Part shown: positions 45,801-56,566 of the stretch, piece by piece | Layout: every line of letters starts with the position of its first letter | Numbering within the stretch: position 1 is the first letter of the stretch | NCBI RefSeq assembly: GCF_002575655.3 | Contig: NC_053041.3 | Location: 377,377,054-377,441,053 of the forward strand | Direction: 5' to 3' | Source of the DNA: Aegilops tauschii subsp. strangulata | Lineage: Eukaryota > Streptophyta > Magnoliopsida > Poales > Poaceae | DNA: 64,000 nucleotides | The notes under the pieces: generated by a model | Seen by the model: only the letters and a program-made list of their open reading frames with translations | What the model was told of the DNA's origin: nothing | Databases searched by the model: none | Position numbers and translations under genes: made by a program

Positions 45801-46707
45801 ACCTCGCCGTCATGGCCCACATCAAGCTGGAAGAGTCGCTGGCAGAAATGGGCATGCCCCATCACTGTGAAATTGTGGTCGAGGCCGGGGCGAAGCCGCA
45901 TGATATCGGCGGGGTTCGTGAAGAGCCAGGCCGGCCTCCCCTTGTTGTGCAGTGGAGCGATCCGGTGGCGGATGAAGTCCGCCCCGGTCATCTCAAGGGT
46001 GAGCCCGGCCTCAGTGAGCCGAAGGATCCTGGTGGTGGCGATCGCGAGCTTCTCGTTGTCGGCATTGACGTCGCTCCAATCGCTTCTGCGGACCGGCGGC
46101 GCTCGGCGAACTTCGCAGAACGCCGGCGGGTCCTTTTCTTCAATCTAGCACCACCGGCCCCGCCACTCTTCCCACCTCTCCTTCATGGCACCATCCGGGT
46201 ACACTCCTTTGGATCTTGGGATCCAGGTGACGTAACCGGAGATGGCGCCCCCCGTTTGAATCCGAGGGAAGAAATAGTGGCGGAAAAGCGCCGTGTTGGG
46301 GTGCACCCCGGCGAAACCTTCGCAGAGGTGATGAAAAGGGACATGCACACCACCGCATTTGGGGTAAAATCCAAGAGGCGGAAGCCAAAGGTATGCATGA
46401 TGTCGCTGAAGAAATCGGAGAAGGGAGGACAAAGCCCGCAGGAGAAATAGTCGACAAAGAAAGGGTACCGATTCGGGGCAGCCTCGGCGCAGTTGGCGAG
46501 GATGACGCGCGTGGCTGGGTGCCCCGTCTTCTCTCCCCCTGTCTTCACCCCCCATAGGGGCCTGAAGGCTTCCCGGAGCTCGAACACATCAACTGTCGAG
46601 GGGAAGTACGCGGACTGCATCCGCTGCACCGCCAGCGCACTCTCCGGCGGTTCCGTCGTTCCGGCATCCTTGGCCACTCCCTTGGCCCTGGTGGATTTGG
46701 GCGCCAT
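42836..46707 (-). pseudogene. Antisense ORF of a Tat-like element (Transposase_28 type), decayed
   Basis: A spliced gene opposite to the element. It starts at the ATG at 46707 (MAPKSTRAKG). The N-terminal domain (ESALAVQRMQ, VFELREAFRPLWG, NRYPFFVDYFSCGLCPPFSDFF, LDFTPNAVV, then in another frame HLCEGFAGVHPNTALFRHYFFPR and DGAMKERWEEWRGRW) fits the family named putative gypsy-type transposon (PF04195). Next come a linker, an Ala/Glu-rich region and a basic tract. A GT-AG intron lies at 44919-44996 and another donor at 44784. Downstream exons encode an Ala/Glu/Lys repeat region (44200-44370) and a long coiled coil (43224-43920), ending VEGQRRD at 42836. Lesions are a frameshift near 46350, in-frame TAGs at 45605, 45110, 43845 and 43521, and a shift near 43220. 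The function of these proteins is unknown. Confidence 0.7.
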
Positions 46708-47108
46708 GGCGGCTGGGGGAGGGAGGCAAAACAGAGGGCGGTGGGAACGCAACGGCAGCAAGCAAGAGCGAAGCATAGGGAAGAAGAGGAAGAGGAATGG
46801 AGGCTTCCGAGATTGGGATTGCGCGGAGGGTAAAAGGAACAGTGCCCTCGTGGTTATCCCTTTTTATGGGGAAGGTGCGGGTCGCGCTGCCCATCTACTG
46901 CGATGTGACGCATGCGTGCGGGAACCGCCCCACGCATGCCGCCCACATCACGCGCACCCATCCACGTCGTGCATTCAACGCGGGTCGTGGGAAGCGTAGC
47001 ATGCGAAAAGTTTTGCCGCGGTAAAAACCGCCCCGCCTGCCCGCGCACCATTTTGGGCCTGGCCCAACAACGTGTCGCGCTTATGTGTGGCCCAGGCCCG
47101 GGGGCTCC

Positions 47109-48049
47109 TGTCGGTGTACAAAAGAAGGGGCGCACCTTTGTACCCCTTTACCTGTGCACGAACAGTCGGAGCCGCGCCCGCGGCCACACCAAGCAGAACA
47201 GGGGAGGTGAACCGAGGTAAAACCGAAGCCCAAGACAGCCAGAGCAACGCCAAGGCCGAGACCACAAAGAAGCAGAGAGGCGAAGCAGGTTCCCCCGGCA
47301 AGATCCTTGCCGGGGGCAGCCTCCGCGGCCCTGGCAAGGCCCTTGTCGGGGCGGCTCATCCAACTCCAGCGGAGCGCACCACCCTTGAGCCCACGGTCTC
47401 CAACACCATCAACCACGCTGGGCCAGGGCTCAGGAGGCACCTCCATGGTGGCATGCAGATCTTTGTGAAGACAAGGAATATTCAAGATCAGATTAGGATT
47501 AAAAGATAACGATCCTCGGCAAGATCCTTGCCGAGGAGAGCCACAAGACCCCCGGCAAGATCCTTGTCGGGGATGACAGCACGCCACGGCAAGACCCTTG
47601 CCGGGCCCTCACCAAGGGCGTCAGCGGGGCCACTGCCAGGCCCGCACCAACCAAGTCTCCACCACCGTTCGCATGCAGCTGCCAGCCCAACCAGCTGGGT
47701 GGGCACCTGCGTGCCAACATGCAGCTTCCAAGCCAACTCAGCACACGCCTGCGTGGCGGCATGCAGATCTTCGTGAAGACCCTACCACCGCACCACCTCA
47801 GCTGCCTGCCTGCCTACATGGCGCCGCATGCATCGCTGGCCAGGGCGCGTGTCGAAGCGAGGAGGAGCGGCGACGGACGGGACGGGCCTTGTTCCTGTCC
47901 CCGGTAAAGCTAGGGGACACCTAAGCTACGTATTAACTGCGTCTTGTCCTGTAATACGAGCGATAAGCTTGCGGCACTATAGGCCTTTCCACCTCCTGTG
48001 TGCCACTGTGGCAGCCCCTTTCGACTATAAAAGGAGGCCCATGGCGTAC
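47109..48049 (+). repeat. Truncated 3' LTR of the Tat-like element
   Basis: TGTCGGTGTACAAAAG at 47109. It matches the 5' LTR colinearly to ATGGCGTAC just downstream of the TATA box, then stops. The missing ~240 bp and the outer target duplication are replaced by the gypsy array. Confidence 0.85.
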
Positions 48050-48109
48050 AGTCTTGAAGACCTAGCATATTAGGATTATTTAAGCAAATTAACATGCTAT
48101 TTAAGACTC

Positions 48110-48240
48110 TCAAAATAATATAAGTGAAGTATGAGAGAATAGTAGTTTCTATAAAACAAAAGTTACCACCACCGTGCTCTCAAAGATATAAGTGAAGTAC
48201 TAGAACAAAAACTATATAGCTCAAAAGATATAAGTGAAGC
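48110..48240 (-). repeat. ATAAGTGAAG repeats, array unit 1
   Basis: Three copies of ATATAAGTGAAG(T/C) near 48118, 48185 and 48228. They recur 6047 and 12095 bases later. Confidence 0.7.
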
Positions 48241-48427
48241 ACATAGACTATTCTAATAATTTCCGAATCATGTGTGTCTCTCTCAAAAGGTGTGTACAGC
48301 AAGGATGATTGTGGTAAACTAAAAAGCAAAGACGCAAATCATACAAGACGCTCCAAGCAAAACACATATCATGTGGTGAATAAAAATATGGCTCCAAGTA
48401 AAGTTACCGATGGAAGTAGACGAAAGA

Positions 48428-48512
48428 GGGGATGCCTTCCGGGGCATCCCCAAGCTTTGGCTTTTTGGTGTCCTTAGATTATCTTGGGGTGCCATGGGCA
48501 TCCCCAAGCTTA
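48428..48512 (-). other. Conserved hairpin pair, array unit 1
   Basis: 48428-48451: GGGGATGCC, loop TTCCGG, GGCATCCCC. 48483-48508: CTTGGGGTGCC against GGCATCCCCAAG with one bulged T. Copies lie at 54475-54559 and 60523-60607. Both hairpins embed the AAGCTTGGGGATGC string (minus strand) found at the PPT. Confidence 0.75.
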
Positions 48513-49296
48513 GGTTCTTGCCACTCCTTGTTCCATAATCCATCAAATCTTTCACCCAAAACTTGAAAACTTCACAACACAAAACTTAACAGAAAATCTC
48601 GTGAGCTCCGTTAGCGAAAGAAAACAAAACACCACTTCAAGGTACTGTAATGAACTCATTCTTTATTTATATTGGTGTTAAACCTAATGTATTCCAACTT
48701 CTCTATGGTTTATAAACTATTTTACTAGCCATAGATTCATCAAAATAAGCAAACAACACACGAAAAACAGAATCTGTCAAAAACAGAACAGTCTGTAGTA
48801 ATCTGTAACTAACGCAAACTTCTGGAACTCCAAAAATTCTCCCAAAATAGGAAGACCTAGACAATTTGTTTATTGATCAGCAGAAATTGGAATCAATATT
48901 TTATCACGTTCTGGTGATTTTCAACAATTATTTTCGTGAACAGAAAGTTTCTGGAATTTTCAGCAAGATCAAATAACTATCATCCAAGAAGATCCTATAG
49001 GTTTAACTTGGCACAAACACTAATTAAAACATAAAAACAAGTCTAACCAGAGGCTAGATCAAATATTTATTCCTAAACAGAAGCAAAAAGCAAAAAAACT
49101 AAAAATAAAATTGGGTTGCCTCCCAACATGCGCTATCGTATAATGCCCCTAGCTAGGCATTGATAATTTTAATGATGCTCACATCAAAGACAAGAATTGA
49201 AGCGCAAAAGAGAGCATCATGAAACACGTGACAAACACATCTAAGTCTAACATACTTCCTATGAATAGGCATCTTATAGGCAAACAAATGATCATA

Positions 49297-49500
49297 TCAA
49301 GCAAAAACTAGCATATGCAAGGAAGAGGAAAGAAGCAATAGCAATCTCAACATGACGAGAGGTAATTTAGTAACATGAAAATTTCTCCAACCATATTTTC
49401 CTCTCTCATAATAATTACATGTGGGATCATGTTCAAATTCAACAATATAGCTATCACATAAAAAAATTCTACATGATCCACATGCATGCAAAGTTGACAC
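49297..49500 (-). other. Downstream remnant of the orphan ORF (TCNYYERG region), unit 1
   Basis: An open frame just after the 337-codon ORF includes PTCNYYERGK, matching the C-terminal region of the longer homologue at 12565-13808. It suggests the ancestral protein was longer and the array version now stops early. The same frame occurs at 55344-55547 and 61392-61595. Confidence 0.4.
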
Positions 49501-49505
49501 TCTTC

Positions 49506-50519
49506 CTAAATAGTGGGAATATCATTAACTAAAGTCATGACCTCTCCAAACCCACTTTTATCAAAAATATCATAAGATTGAACATACTCCAAATATGTGG
49601 GATCTAAAGTTGACACTCTTCCAAACCCACTTTCAATAATATTGCAAACACTATTATCAATCTCACATTCATCATGGGGCTTAAATAAATTTTCAAGATC
49701 ATAAGAAGAATCACCCCAATCATGATCATTGCAACAAGTAGTAGACATAGCAAAACTAGCATCCCCAAGCTTAGGGTTTTGCATATTATTAGCACAATTG
49801 AAATCAAGAGAATTTATAGTAAAATCATTGCAATCATGCTTTTTATCGAAGGAACTATCAAGTATGGGTGCAATAGCAATGATCTCATGTTTAACATACG
49901 GAACTATAGCAAATTCATCTTCATAAATATTGGCAGCATGGCCACAAGAATAGCAAGCATCATGTTCATCAAGGGATATTTCAATCAAATCATCGGAATC
50001 ACAATTATCTATAGATTCATGCGTATCATTATTTTCTTCCAAAGCAACGGTCATTCTCTCAATAAATTCTTTGACATAGACATTATGAGCATAGTTTTCA
50101 TAGCAATATTTAAGTATGTCAAAATTTTCAGATTCGTAGAGAGTAATATCATACTTTTCAATCAAAGAAGCACCCTTAAAAGCAACAAATTCTTCAATTG
50201 CTTCGATATCATAGTAACTATAAACACCTTTAGCATAAGAAGATAAGATTTCATTGCCATTAAACTCACATAGGTAGGGAAGGTGTGTTTTAGGGTTCTT
50301 AGAGCAACAAATAAAATCACAAATTTCACAAAGATTCCAAGCATAACATAGCAATCTGTTTATTTGATTCCATAAGAGTTTCCCTTTTTCAGACAAACGG
50401 TGACGCACAAAATGAGCATGCTCATCTAAAGATTTCCCATCAACTAGGCTAGTTGGGGTTTCAGCACGAGCGCATAAGGATCGAAGATGATCCAAGTAGA
50501 ATACTTTAAGTGGATCCAT
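49506..50519 (-). CDS. Orphan 337-residue retrotransposon ORF, unit 1
   Basis: A genuine ATG at 50519 lies ~270 bases downstream of the primer sites, in the position of gag. Residues 8-115 form a conserved block with YLDHLRSLC, ETPTSLVDGKSLDEHA, SEKGKLLWNQINRL, CYAWNLCEICDFICCSKNP, LSSYAKGVYSYYD and IEEFVAFK. The middle is acidic. CYSCGHAANI (about 195-205) is a CxxC that might bind metal. AIVPYVKHEIIAIAPI follows, and the tail is acidic with more Cys. No gag, protease, RT, integrase, signal peptide or membrane segment is visible. The shared blocks in the diverged copy at 12565-13808 indicate that it was once under protein-level constraint. The codon run at 49759-49773 (NPKLGDA) contains a copy of the PPT-like 15-mer. 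The function is unknown; a particle-associated or RNA-binding accessory protein is a guess. Confidence 0.65.
   Translation of the reverse strand: MDPLKVFYLDHLRSLCARAETPTSLVDGKSLDEHAHFVRHRLSEKGKLLWNQINRLLCYAWNLCEICDFICCSKNPKTHLPYLCEFNGNEILSSYAKGVYSYYDIEAIEEFVAFKGASLIEKYDITLYESENFDILKYCYENYAHNVYVKEFIERMTVALEENNDTHESIDNCDSDDLIEISLDEHDACYSCGHAANIYEDEFAIVPYVKHEIIAIAPILDSSFDKKHDCNDFTINSLDFNCANNMQNPKLGDASFAMSTTCCNDHDWGDSSYDLENLFKPHDECEIDNSVCNIIESGFGRVSTLDPTYLEYVQSYDIFDKSGFGEVMTLVNDIPTI
49759..49773 (-). promoter_or_regulatory. PPT-like 15-mer inside the orphan ORF
   Basis: TAAGCTTGGGGATGC on the minus strand is identical to the motif abutting the LTR at 52406-52420 and to one in hairpin 2 at 48498-48512. 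Confidence 0.5.
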
Positions 50520-50721
50520 ATCAATAGATTTTCAGCAAGCGAAGATGCAAGCATATAGAAGGTACATGGCAACACGAGCAAACAAAAGGACGAACGGAAG
50601 AAGGGCGAATAAAACGGCAGGGGTGAAGGGGGACAGGAAAACGAGAGGCAAATGGCAAATAATGTAATGCGGGAGATAAGGGTTTGTGATGGGTACTTGG
50701 TATGTTGACTTTTGTGTAGAC

Positions 50722-50808
50722 TCCCCGGCAACAGCGCCAGAAATGGCTCGTTGTCGGGAGTCCAAATCTTGACTTGACCTTGTGTAAGCCTCCCCGGCAA
50801 CGGCGCCA
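50722..50808 (-). promoter_or_regulatory. Tandem primer-binding sites, array unit 1
   Basis: On the minus strand TGGCGCCGTTGCCGGGGA (50791-50808) and TGGCGCTGTTGCCGGGGA (50722-50739) lie 69 bases apart. The outer one is perfect for tRNA-Asp and sits 11 bases from the LTR. Same pair in units 2 and 3. Confidence 0.85.
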
Positions 50809-50819
50809 GAAATCCTTCT

Positions 50820-52404
50820 TGCTACCTCTTGAGCACTGCGTTGGTTTTCCCTTGAAGAGGAAAGGGTGATGCAGCAAAGTAGCGTAAGTATTTCCCTCAG
50901 TTTTTGAGAACCAAGGTATCAATCCAGTAGGAGGCCACGCACGAGTCCCTCGCACCTACACAAACAAATAAATCCTCGCAACCAACGCGATAAGGGGTTG
51001 TCAATCTCTACACGGTCACTTACGAGAGTGAGATCTGATAGATATGATAGGATAATATTTTTGGTATTTTTATGATAAAGATGCAAAGTAAAGTAAACAA
51101 AATAAAAAGGGCAATGGAAATAGCTTGTTGTCGGGAGATTAAATATGATGGAAAATAGACCCGGGGGCCATAGGTTTCACTAGTGGCTTCTCTCAAGAGC
51201 ATAAGTATTTACGGTGGGTGAACAAATTACTGTTGAGCAATTGACAGAATTGAGCATAGTTATGAGAATATCTAGGTATGATCATGTATATAGGCATCAC
51301 GTCCGAGACAAGTAGACCGACTCCTGCCTGCATCTACTACTATTACTCCACACATCGACCGCTATCCAGCATGCATCTAGAGTATTAAGTTCATAAGAAC
51401 AGAGTAACGCTCTAAGCAAGATGACATGATGTAGAGGGATAAACTCATGCAATATGATATAAACCCCATCTTGTTATCCTCGATGGCAACAATACAATAC
51501 GTGCCTTGCTGCCCCTACTGTCACTGGGAAAGGACATCGCAAGATTGAACCCAAAGCTAAGCACTTCTCCCATTGCAAGAAAGATCAATCTAGTAGGCCA
51601 AACCAAACTGATAATTCGAATAGAGTTGCAAACATAACCAATCATACATAAAAGAATTCAGAGAAGATTCAAATATTGTTCATAGATAAACTTGATCATA
51701 AACCCACAATTCATCGGTCTCAACAAACACACCGCAAAAGAAGATTACATCGAAAAGATCTCCACGAGAGAGGGGGAGAACATTGTATTGAGATCCAAAG
51801 AGAGAGAAGAAGCCATCTAGCTAATAACTATGGACCCGAAGGTCTGAGGTAAACTACTCATACTTCATCGGAGAGGCTATGGTGTTGATGTAGAAGCCCT
51901 GCGTGATCGATGCCCCCTCCGGTGGAGCTCTGGAACAGGCCCCAAGATAGGATCTCACGGGTACAGAAGGTTGCGGCGGTGGAATTAGGTTTTTGGCTCC
52001 GTATCTGGTAGTTTGGGGGTACGTAGGTATATATAGGAGGAAGAAGTACGTCGGTGGAGCAACATTTGGCCCACGAGGGCGGAGGGCGTGCCCGGGGGGG
52101 TAGGCGCGCCCCCCTACCTCGTGCCCTCCTGGTTGATGTCTTGGCGTAGGGTCCAAGTCCTCTGGATCACGTTCATTCCGAAAATCACGTTCCCGAAGGT
52201 TTCATTCCGTTTGGACTCCGTTTGATATTCTTTTTCTGCGAAACTCTGAAATAGGCAAAAACAGCAATTCTGGGTTGGGCCTCCGGTTGATAGGTTAGTC
52301 CCAAAAATAATATAAAAGTGTATAATAAAGCCCATTAATGTCCAAAACAGAATATATTATAGCATGGAACAATCAAAAATTATAGATACGTTGGAGACGT
52401 ATCA
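50820..52404 (-). repeat. Array LTR 1
   Basis: 1585 bp. The minus strand starts TGATACGTCTCCAACGTATC at 52404 and ends GAGGTAGCA at 50820. The TATA box CTATATATACC lies near 52026-52036. Internal sequence flanks it on both sides, a primer site below and a PPT-like tract above, so it serves as 5' LTR of one unit and 3' LTR of the next. Confidence 0.93.
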
Positions 52405-52405
52405 A

Positions 52406-52420
52406 GCATCCCCAAGCTTA
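52406..52420 (-). promoter_or_regulatory. PPT-like tract before array LTR 1
   Basis: TAAGCTTGGGGATGC on the minus strand, one base from the LTR start, in polypurine-tract position. Equivalent in the next unit at 58453-58467. Confidence 0.6.
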
Positions 52421-55400
52421 ATTCCTGCTCGTCCTCGAGTAGGTAAATGATAAAAACAGAATTTTTGATGTGGAGTGCTACTTGGCATAATTTCAATGTA
52501 ATTCTTCTTAATTATGGTATGAATATTCAGATCTGAAAGATTCAAGATAAAAGTTCAATATTGACATAAAAATAATAAAACTTCAAGCATACTAACTAAG
52601 CAATTATGTCCTCTCAAAATAACATGGCCAAAGAAAGTTCATCCCTACAAAATCATATAGTTTAGTCATGCTCCATTTTTGTTACACAAGAATGCTCTCA
52701 TCATGCACAACCCCGATGACAAGCCAAGCAATTGTTTCATACTTTAGTAATCTCAAACCTTTTTCAACCTTCACGCAATACATGAGCGTGAGCCATGGAT
52801 ATAGCACTATGGGTGGAATAGAATATAATGATGGGGGTTATGTGGAGAAGACAAAAAGGGAGAAAGTCTCACATCAACGAGGCTAATCAATGAGCTATGG
52901 AGATGCCCATCGATTGATGTTAATGCAAGGAGTAGGGATTGCCATGCAACGGATGCACTAGAGCTATAAATATATGAGAGCTCAACAAAAGAAACTAAGT
53001 GCGTGTGCATCCAACTTGCTTGCCACGAAGACCTAGGGCATTTGAGGAAGCCCATTGTTGGAATATACAAGCCAAGTTCTATAATGAAAAATTCCCACTA
53101 GTATATGAAAGTGACAAAACAAGAGACTCTCTATCATGAAGATTATGGTGCTACTTTGAAGCACAAGTGTGGTAAAAAGGATAGTAACATTGTCCCTTCT
53201 CTCTTTTTTTTGGGCCTTCTCTTTTTTATGGCCTTTCTCTTCTTCTTTTTTTTACCTCACTTGGGACAATTCTCTAGAAAATGATGATCATCACACTTCT
53301 ATTTATTTACAACTCAATGATTACAACTCGATACTAGAACAAAGTATGACTCTATATGAATGCCTCCGGCGGTGTACCGGGATATGCAATGAACCAAGAG
53401 TGACATGTATGAAAGAATTATGAATGGTGGCTTTGCCATAAATACTATGTCAACTACATGATCATGCAAAGCAATATGACAATGATGAACGTGTCATGAT
53501 AAACGGAACGGTGGAAAGTTGCATGGCAATATATCTCGGAATGGCTATGTAAATGCCATAATAGGTAGGTATGGTGGCTGTTTTGAGGAAGATATAAGGA
53601 GGTTTATGTGTGAAAGAGCGTATCATATCACGGGGTTTGGATGCACCGGCGAAGTTTGCACCAACTCTCAATGTGAGAAAGGGCAATGCACGGTACCGAA
53701 GAGGCTAGCAATGATGGAAAGGTGAGAGTGCGTATCCATGGACTCGACATTAGTCATAATGAACTCATATACTTATTGCAAAAATCTACAAGCCATCAAA
53801 AACCAAGCACTACGCGCATGCTCCTAGGGGGGTAGATTGGTAGGAAAAGACCATCGCTCGTCCCCGACCGCCACTCATAAGGAGGACAATCAAAGAACAC
53901 CTCATGTTTCAAATTTGTTACATAACGTTTACCATACGTGCATGCTACGGGACTTGCAAACTTCAACACAAGTATTTCTCAAATTCACAACTACTCAACT
54001 AGCACAACTTTGATATCACTACCTCCATATCTCAAAACAATCATCAAGCATCAAACTTCTCTTAGTATTCAACACACTCATAAGAAAGTTTTTACTAGTC
54101 TTGAATACCTAGCATATTAGGATTATTTAAGCAAATTAACATGCTATTTAAGACTCTCAAAATAATATAAGTGAAGTATGAGAGAATAGTAGTTTCTATA
54201 AAACAAAAGTTACCACCACCGTGCTCTCAAAGATATAAGTGAAGTACTAGAACAAAAACTATATAGCTCAAAAGATATAAGTGAAGCACATAGACTATTC
54301 TAATAATTTCCGAATCATGTGTGTCTCTCTCAAAAGGTGTGTACAGCAAGGATGATTGTGGTAAACTAAAAAGCAAAGACGCAAATCATACAAGACGCTC
54401 CAAGCAAAACACATATCATGTGGTGAATAAAAATATGGCTCCAAGTAAAGTTACCGATGGAAGTAGACGAAAGAGGGGATGCCTTCCGGGGCATCCCCAA
54501 GCTTTGGCTTTTTGGTGTCCTTAGATTATCTTGGGGTGCCATGGGCATCCCCAAGCTTAGGTTCTTGCCACTCCTTGTTCCATAATCCATCAAATCTTTC
54601 ACCCAAAACTTGAAAACTTCACAACACAAAACTTAACAGAAAATCTCGTGAGCTCCGTTAGCGAAAGAAAACAAAACACCACTTCAAGGTACTGTAATGA
54701 ACTCATTCTTTATTTATATTGGTGTTAAACCTAATGTATTCCAACTTCTCTATGGTTTATAAACTATTTTACTAGCCATAGATTCATCAAAATAAGCAAA
54801 CAACACACGAAAAACAGAATCTGTCAAAAACAGAACAGTCTGTAGTAATCTGTAACTAACGCAAACTTCTGGAACTCCAAAAATTCTCCCAAAATAGGAA
54901 GACCTAGACAATTTGTTTATTGATCAGCAGAAATTGGAATCAATATTTTATCACGTTCTGGTGATTTTCAACAATTATTTTCGTGAACAGAAAGTTTCTG
55001 GAATTTTCAGCAAGATCAAATAACTATCATCCAAGAAGATCCTATAGGTTTAACTTGGCACAAACACTAATTAAAACATAAAAACAAGTCTAACCAGAGG
55101 CTAGATCAAATATTTATTCCTAAACAGAAGCAAAAAGCAAAAAAACTAAAAATAAAATTGGGTTGCCTCCCAACATGCGCTATCGTATAATGCCCCTAGC
55201 TAGGCATTGATAATTTTAATGATGCTCACATCAAAGACAAGAATTGAAGCGCAAAAGAGAGCATCATGAAACACGTGACAAACACATCTAAGTCTAACAT
55301 ACTTCCTATGAATAGGCATCTTATAGGCAAACAAATGATCATATCAAGCAAAAACTAGCATATGCAAGGAAGAGGAAAGAAGCAATAGCAATCTCAACAT

Positions 55401-55552
55401 GACGAGAGGTAATTTAGTAACATGAAAATTTCTCCAACCATATTTTCCTCTCTCATAATAATTACATGTGGGATCATGTTCAAATTCAACAATATAGCTA
55501 TCACATAAAAAAATTCTACATGATCCACATGCATGCAAAGTTGACACTCTTC

Positions 55553-56566
55553 CTAAATAGTGGGAATATCATTAACTAAAGTCATGACCTCTCCAAACCC
55601 ACTTTTATCAAAAATATCATAAGATTGAACATACTCCAAATATGTGGGATCTAAAGTTGACACTCTTCCAAACCCACTTTCAATAATATTGCAAACACTA
55701 TTATCAATCTCACATTCATCATGGGGCTTAAATAAATTTTCAAGATCATAAGAAGAATCACCCCAATCATGATCATTGCAACAAGTAGTAGACATAGCAA
55801 AACTAGCATCCCCAAGCTTAGGGTTTTGCATATTATTAGCACAATTGAAATCAAGAGAATTTATAGTAAAATCATTGCAATCATGCTTTTTATCGAAGGA
55901 ACTATCAAGTATGGGTGCAATAGCAATGATCTCATGTTTAACATACGGAACTATAGCAAATTCATCTTCATAAATATTGGCAGCATGGCCACAAGAATAG
56001 CAAGCATCATGTTCATCAAGGGATATTTCAATCAAATCATCGGAATCACAATTATCTATAGATTCATGCGTATCATTATTTTCTTCCAAAGCAACGGTCA
56101 TTCTCTCAATAAATTCTTTGACATAGACATTATGAGCATAGTTTTCATAGCAATATTTAAGTATGTCAAAATTTTCAGATTCGTAGAGAGTAATATCATA
56201 CTTTTCAATCAAAGAAGCACCCTTAAAAGCAACAAATTCTTCAATTGCTTCGATATCATAGTAACTATAAACACCTTTAGCATAAGAAGATAAGATTTCA
56301 TTGCCATTAAACTCACATAGGTAGGGAAGGTGTGTTTTAGGGTTCTTAGAGCAACAAATAAAATCACAAATTTCACAAAGATTCCAAGCATAACATAGCA
56401 ATCTGTTTATTTGATTCCATAAGAGTTTCCCTTTTTCAGACAAACGGTGACGCACAAAATGAGCATGCTCATCTAAAGATTTCCCATCAACTAGGCTAGT
56501 TGGGGTTTCAGCACGAGCGCATAAGGATCGAAGATGATCCAAGTAGAATACTTTAAGTGGATCCAT
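55553..56566 (-). CDS. Orphan 337-residue retrotransposon ORF, unit 2
   Basis: Its predicted protein appears identical to that of the unit 1 ORF at 49506-50519. Same start, same distance from the primer sites and same CxxC and AIVPYVKHEI landmarks. No lesion. Confidence 0.65.
   Translation of the reverse strand: MDPLKVFYLDHLRSLCARAETPTSLVDGKSLDEHAHFVRHRLSEKGKLLWNQINRLLCYAWNLCEICDFICCSKNPKTHLPYLCEFNGNEILSSYAKGVYSYYDIEAIEEFVAFKGASLIEKYDITLYESENFDILKYCYENYAHNVYVKEFIERMTVALEENNDTHESIDNCDSDDLIEISLDEHDACYSCGHAANIYEDEFAIVPYVKHEIIAIAPILDSSFDKKHDCNDFTINSLDFNCANNMQNPKLGDASFAMSTTCCNDHDWGDSSYDLENLFKPHDECEIDNSVCNIIESGFGRVSTLDPTYLEYVQSYDIFDKSGFGEVMTLVNDIPTI

Larger units (their letters stand above)
40991..48049 (+). 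mobile_element. Tat-like gypsy element lacking gag-pol, with antisense ORF
   Basis: 5' LTR 40991-42173, primer site 42178-42195, a gag stub 42248-42346, then an antisense gene 42836-46707, a GGGGGCTCC purine tract before the 3' LTR, and a 3' LTR 47109-48049 that is cut short. It is inserted into the 3' UTR of the gag/protease gypsy copy after CCATG. The missing gag-pol makes it non-autonomous. Tat-lineage elements (Grande/RIRE2 relatives) are known for an extra antisense ORF near the 3' LTR, which fits. Confidence 0.8.

Noticed and set aside
43243..46450. Long plus-strand ORFs (up to 391 codons) in the Tat-like element
   Set aside because: They are complements of the antisense coiled-coil gene, whose minus-strand frames show the recognisable domain and intron signals.
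49722..50246. 174-codon plus-strand ORF in each array unit
   Set aside because: It is antisense to the orphan ORF, is rich in Ile and lacks a domain. The minus-strand frame is supported by a diverged homologue.
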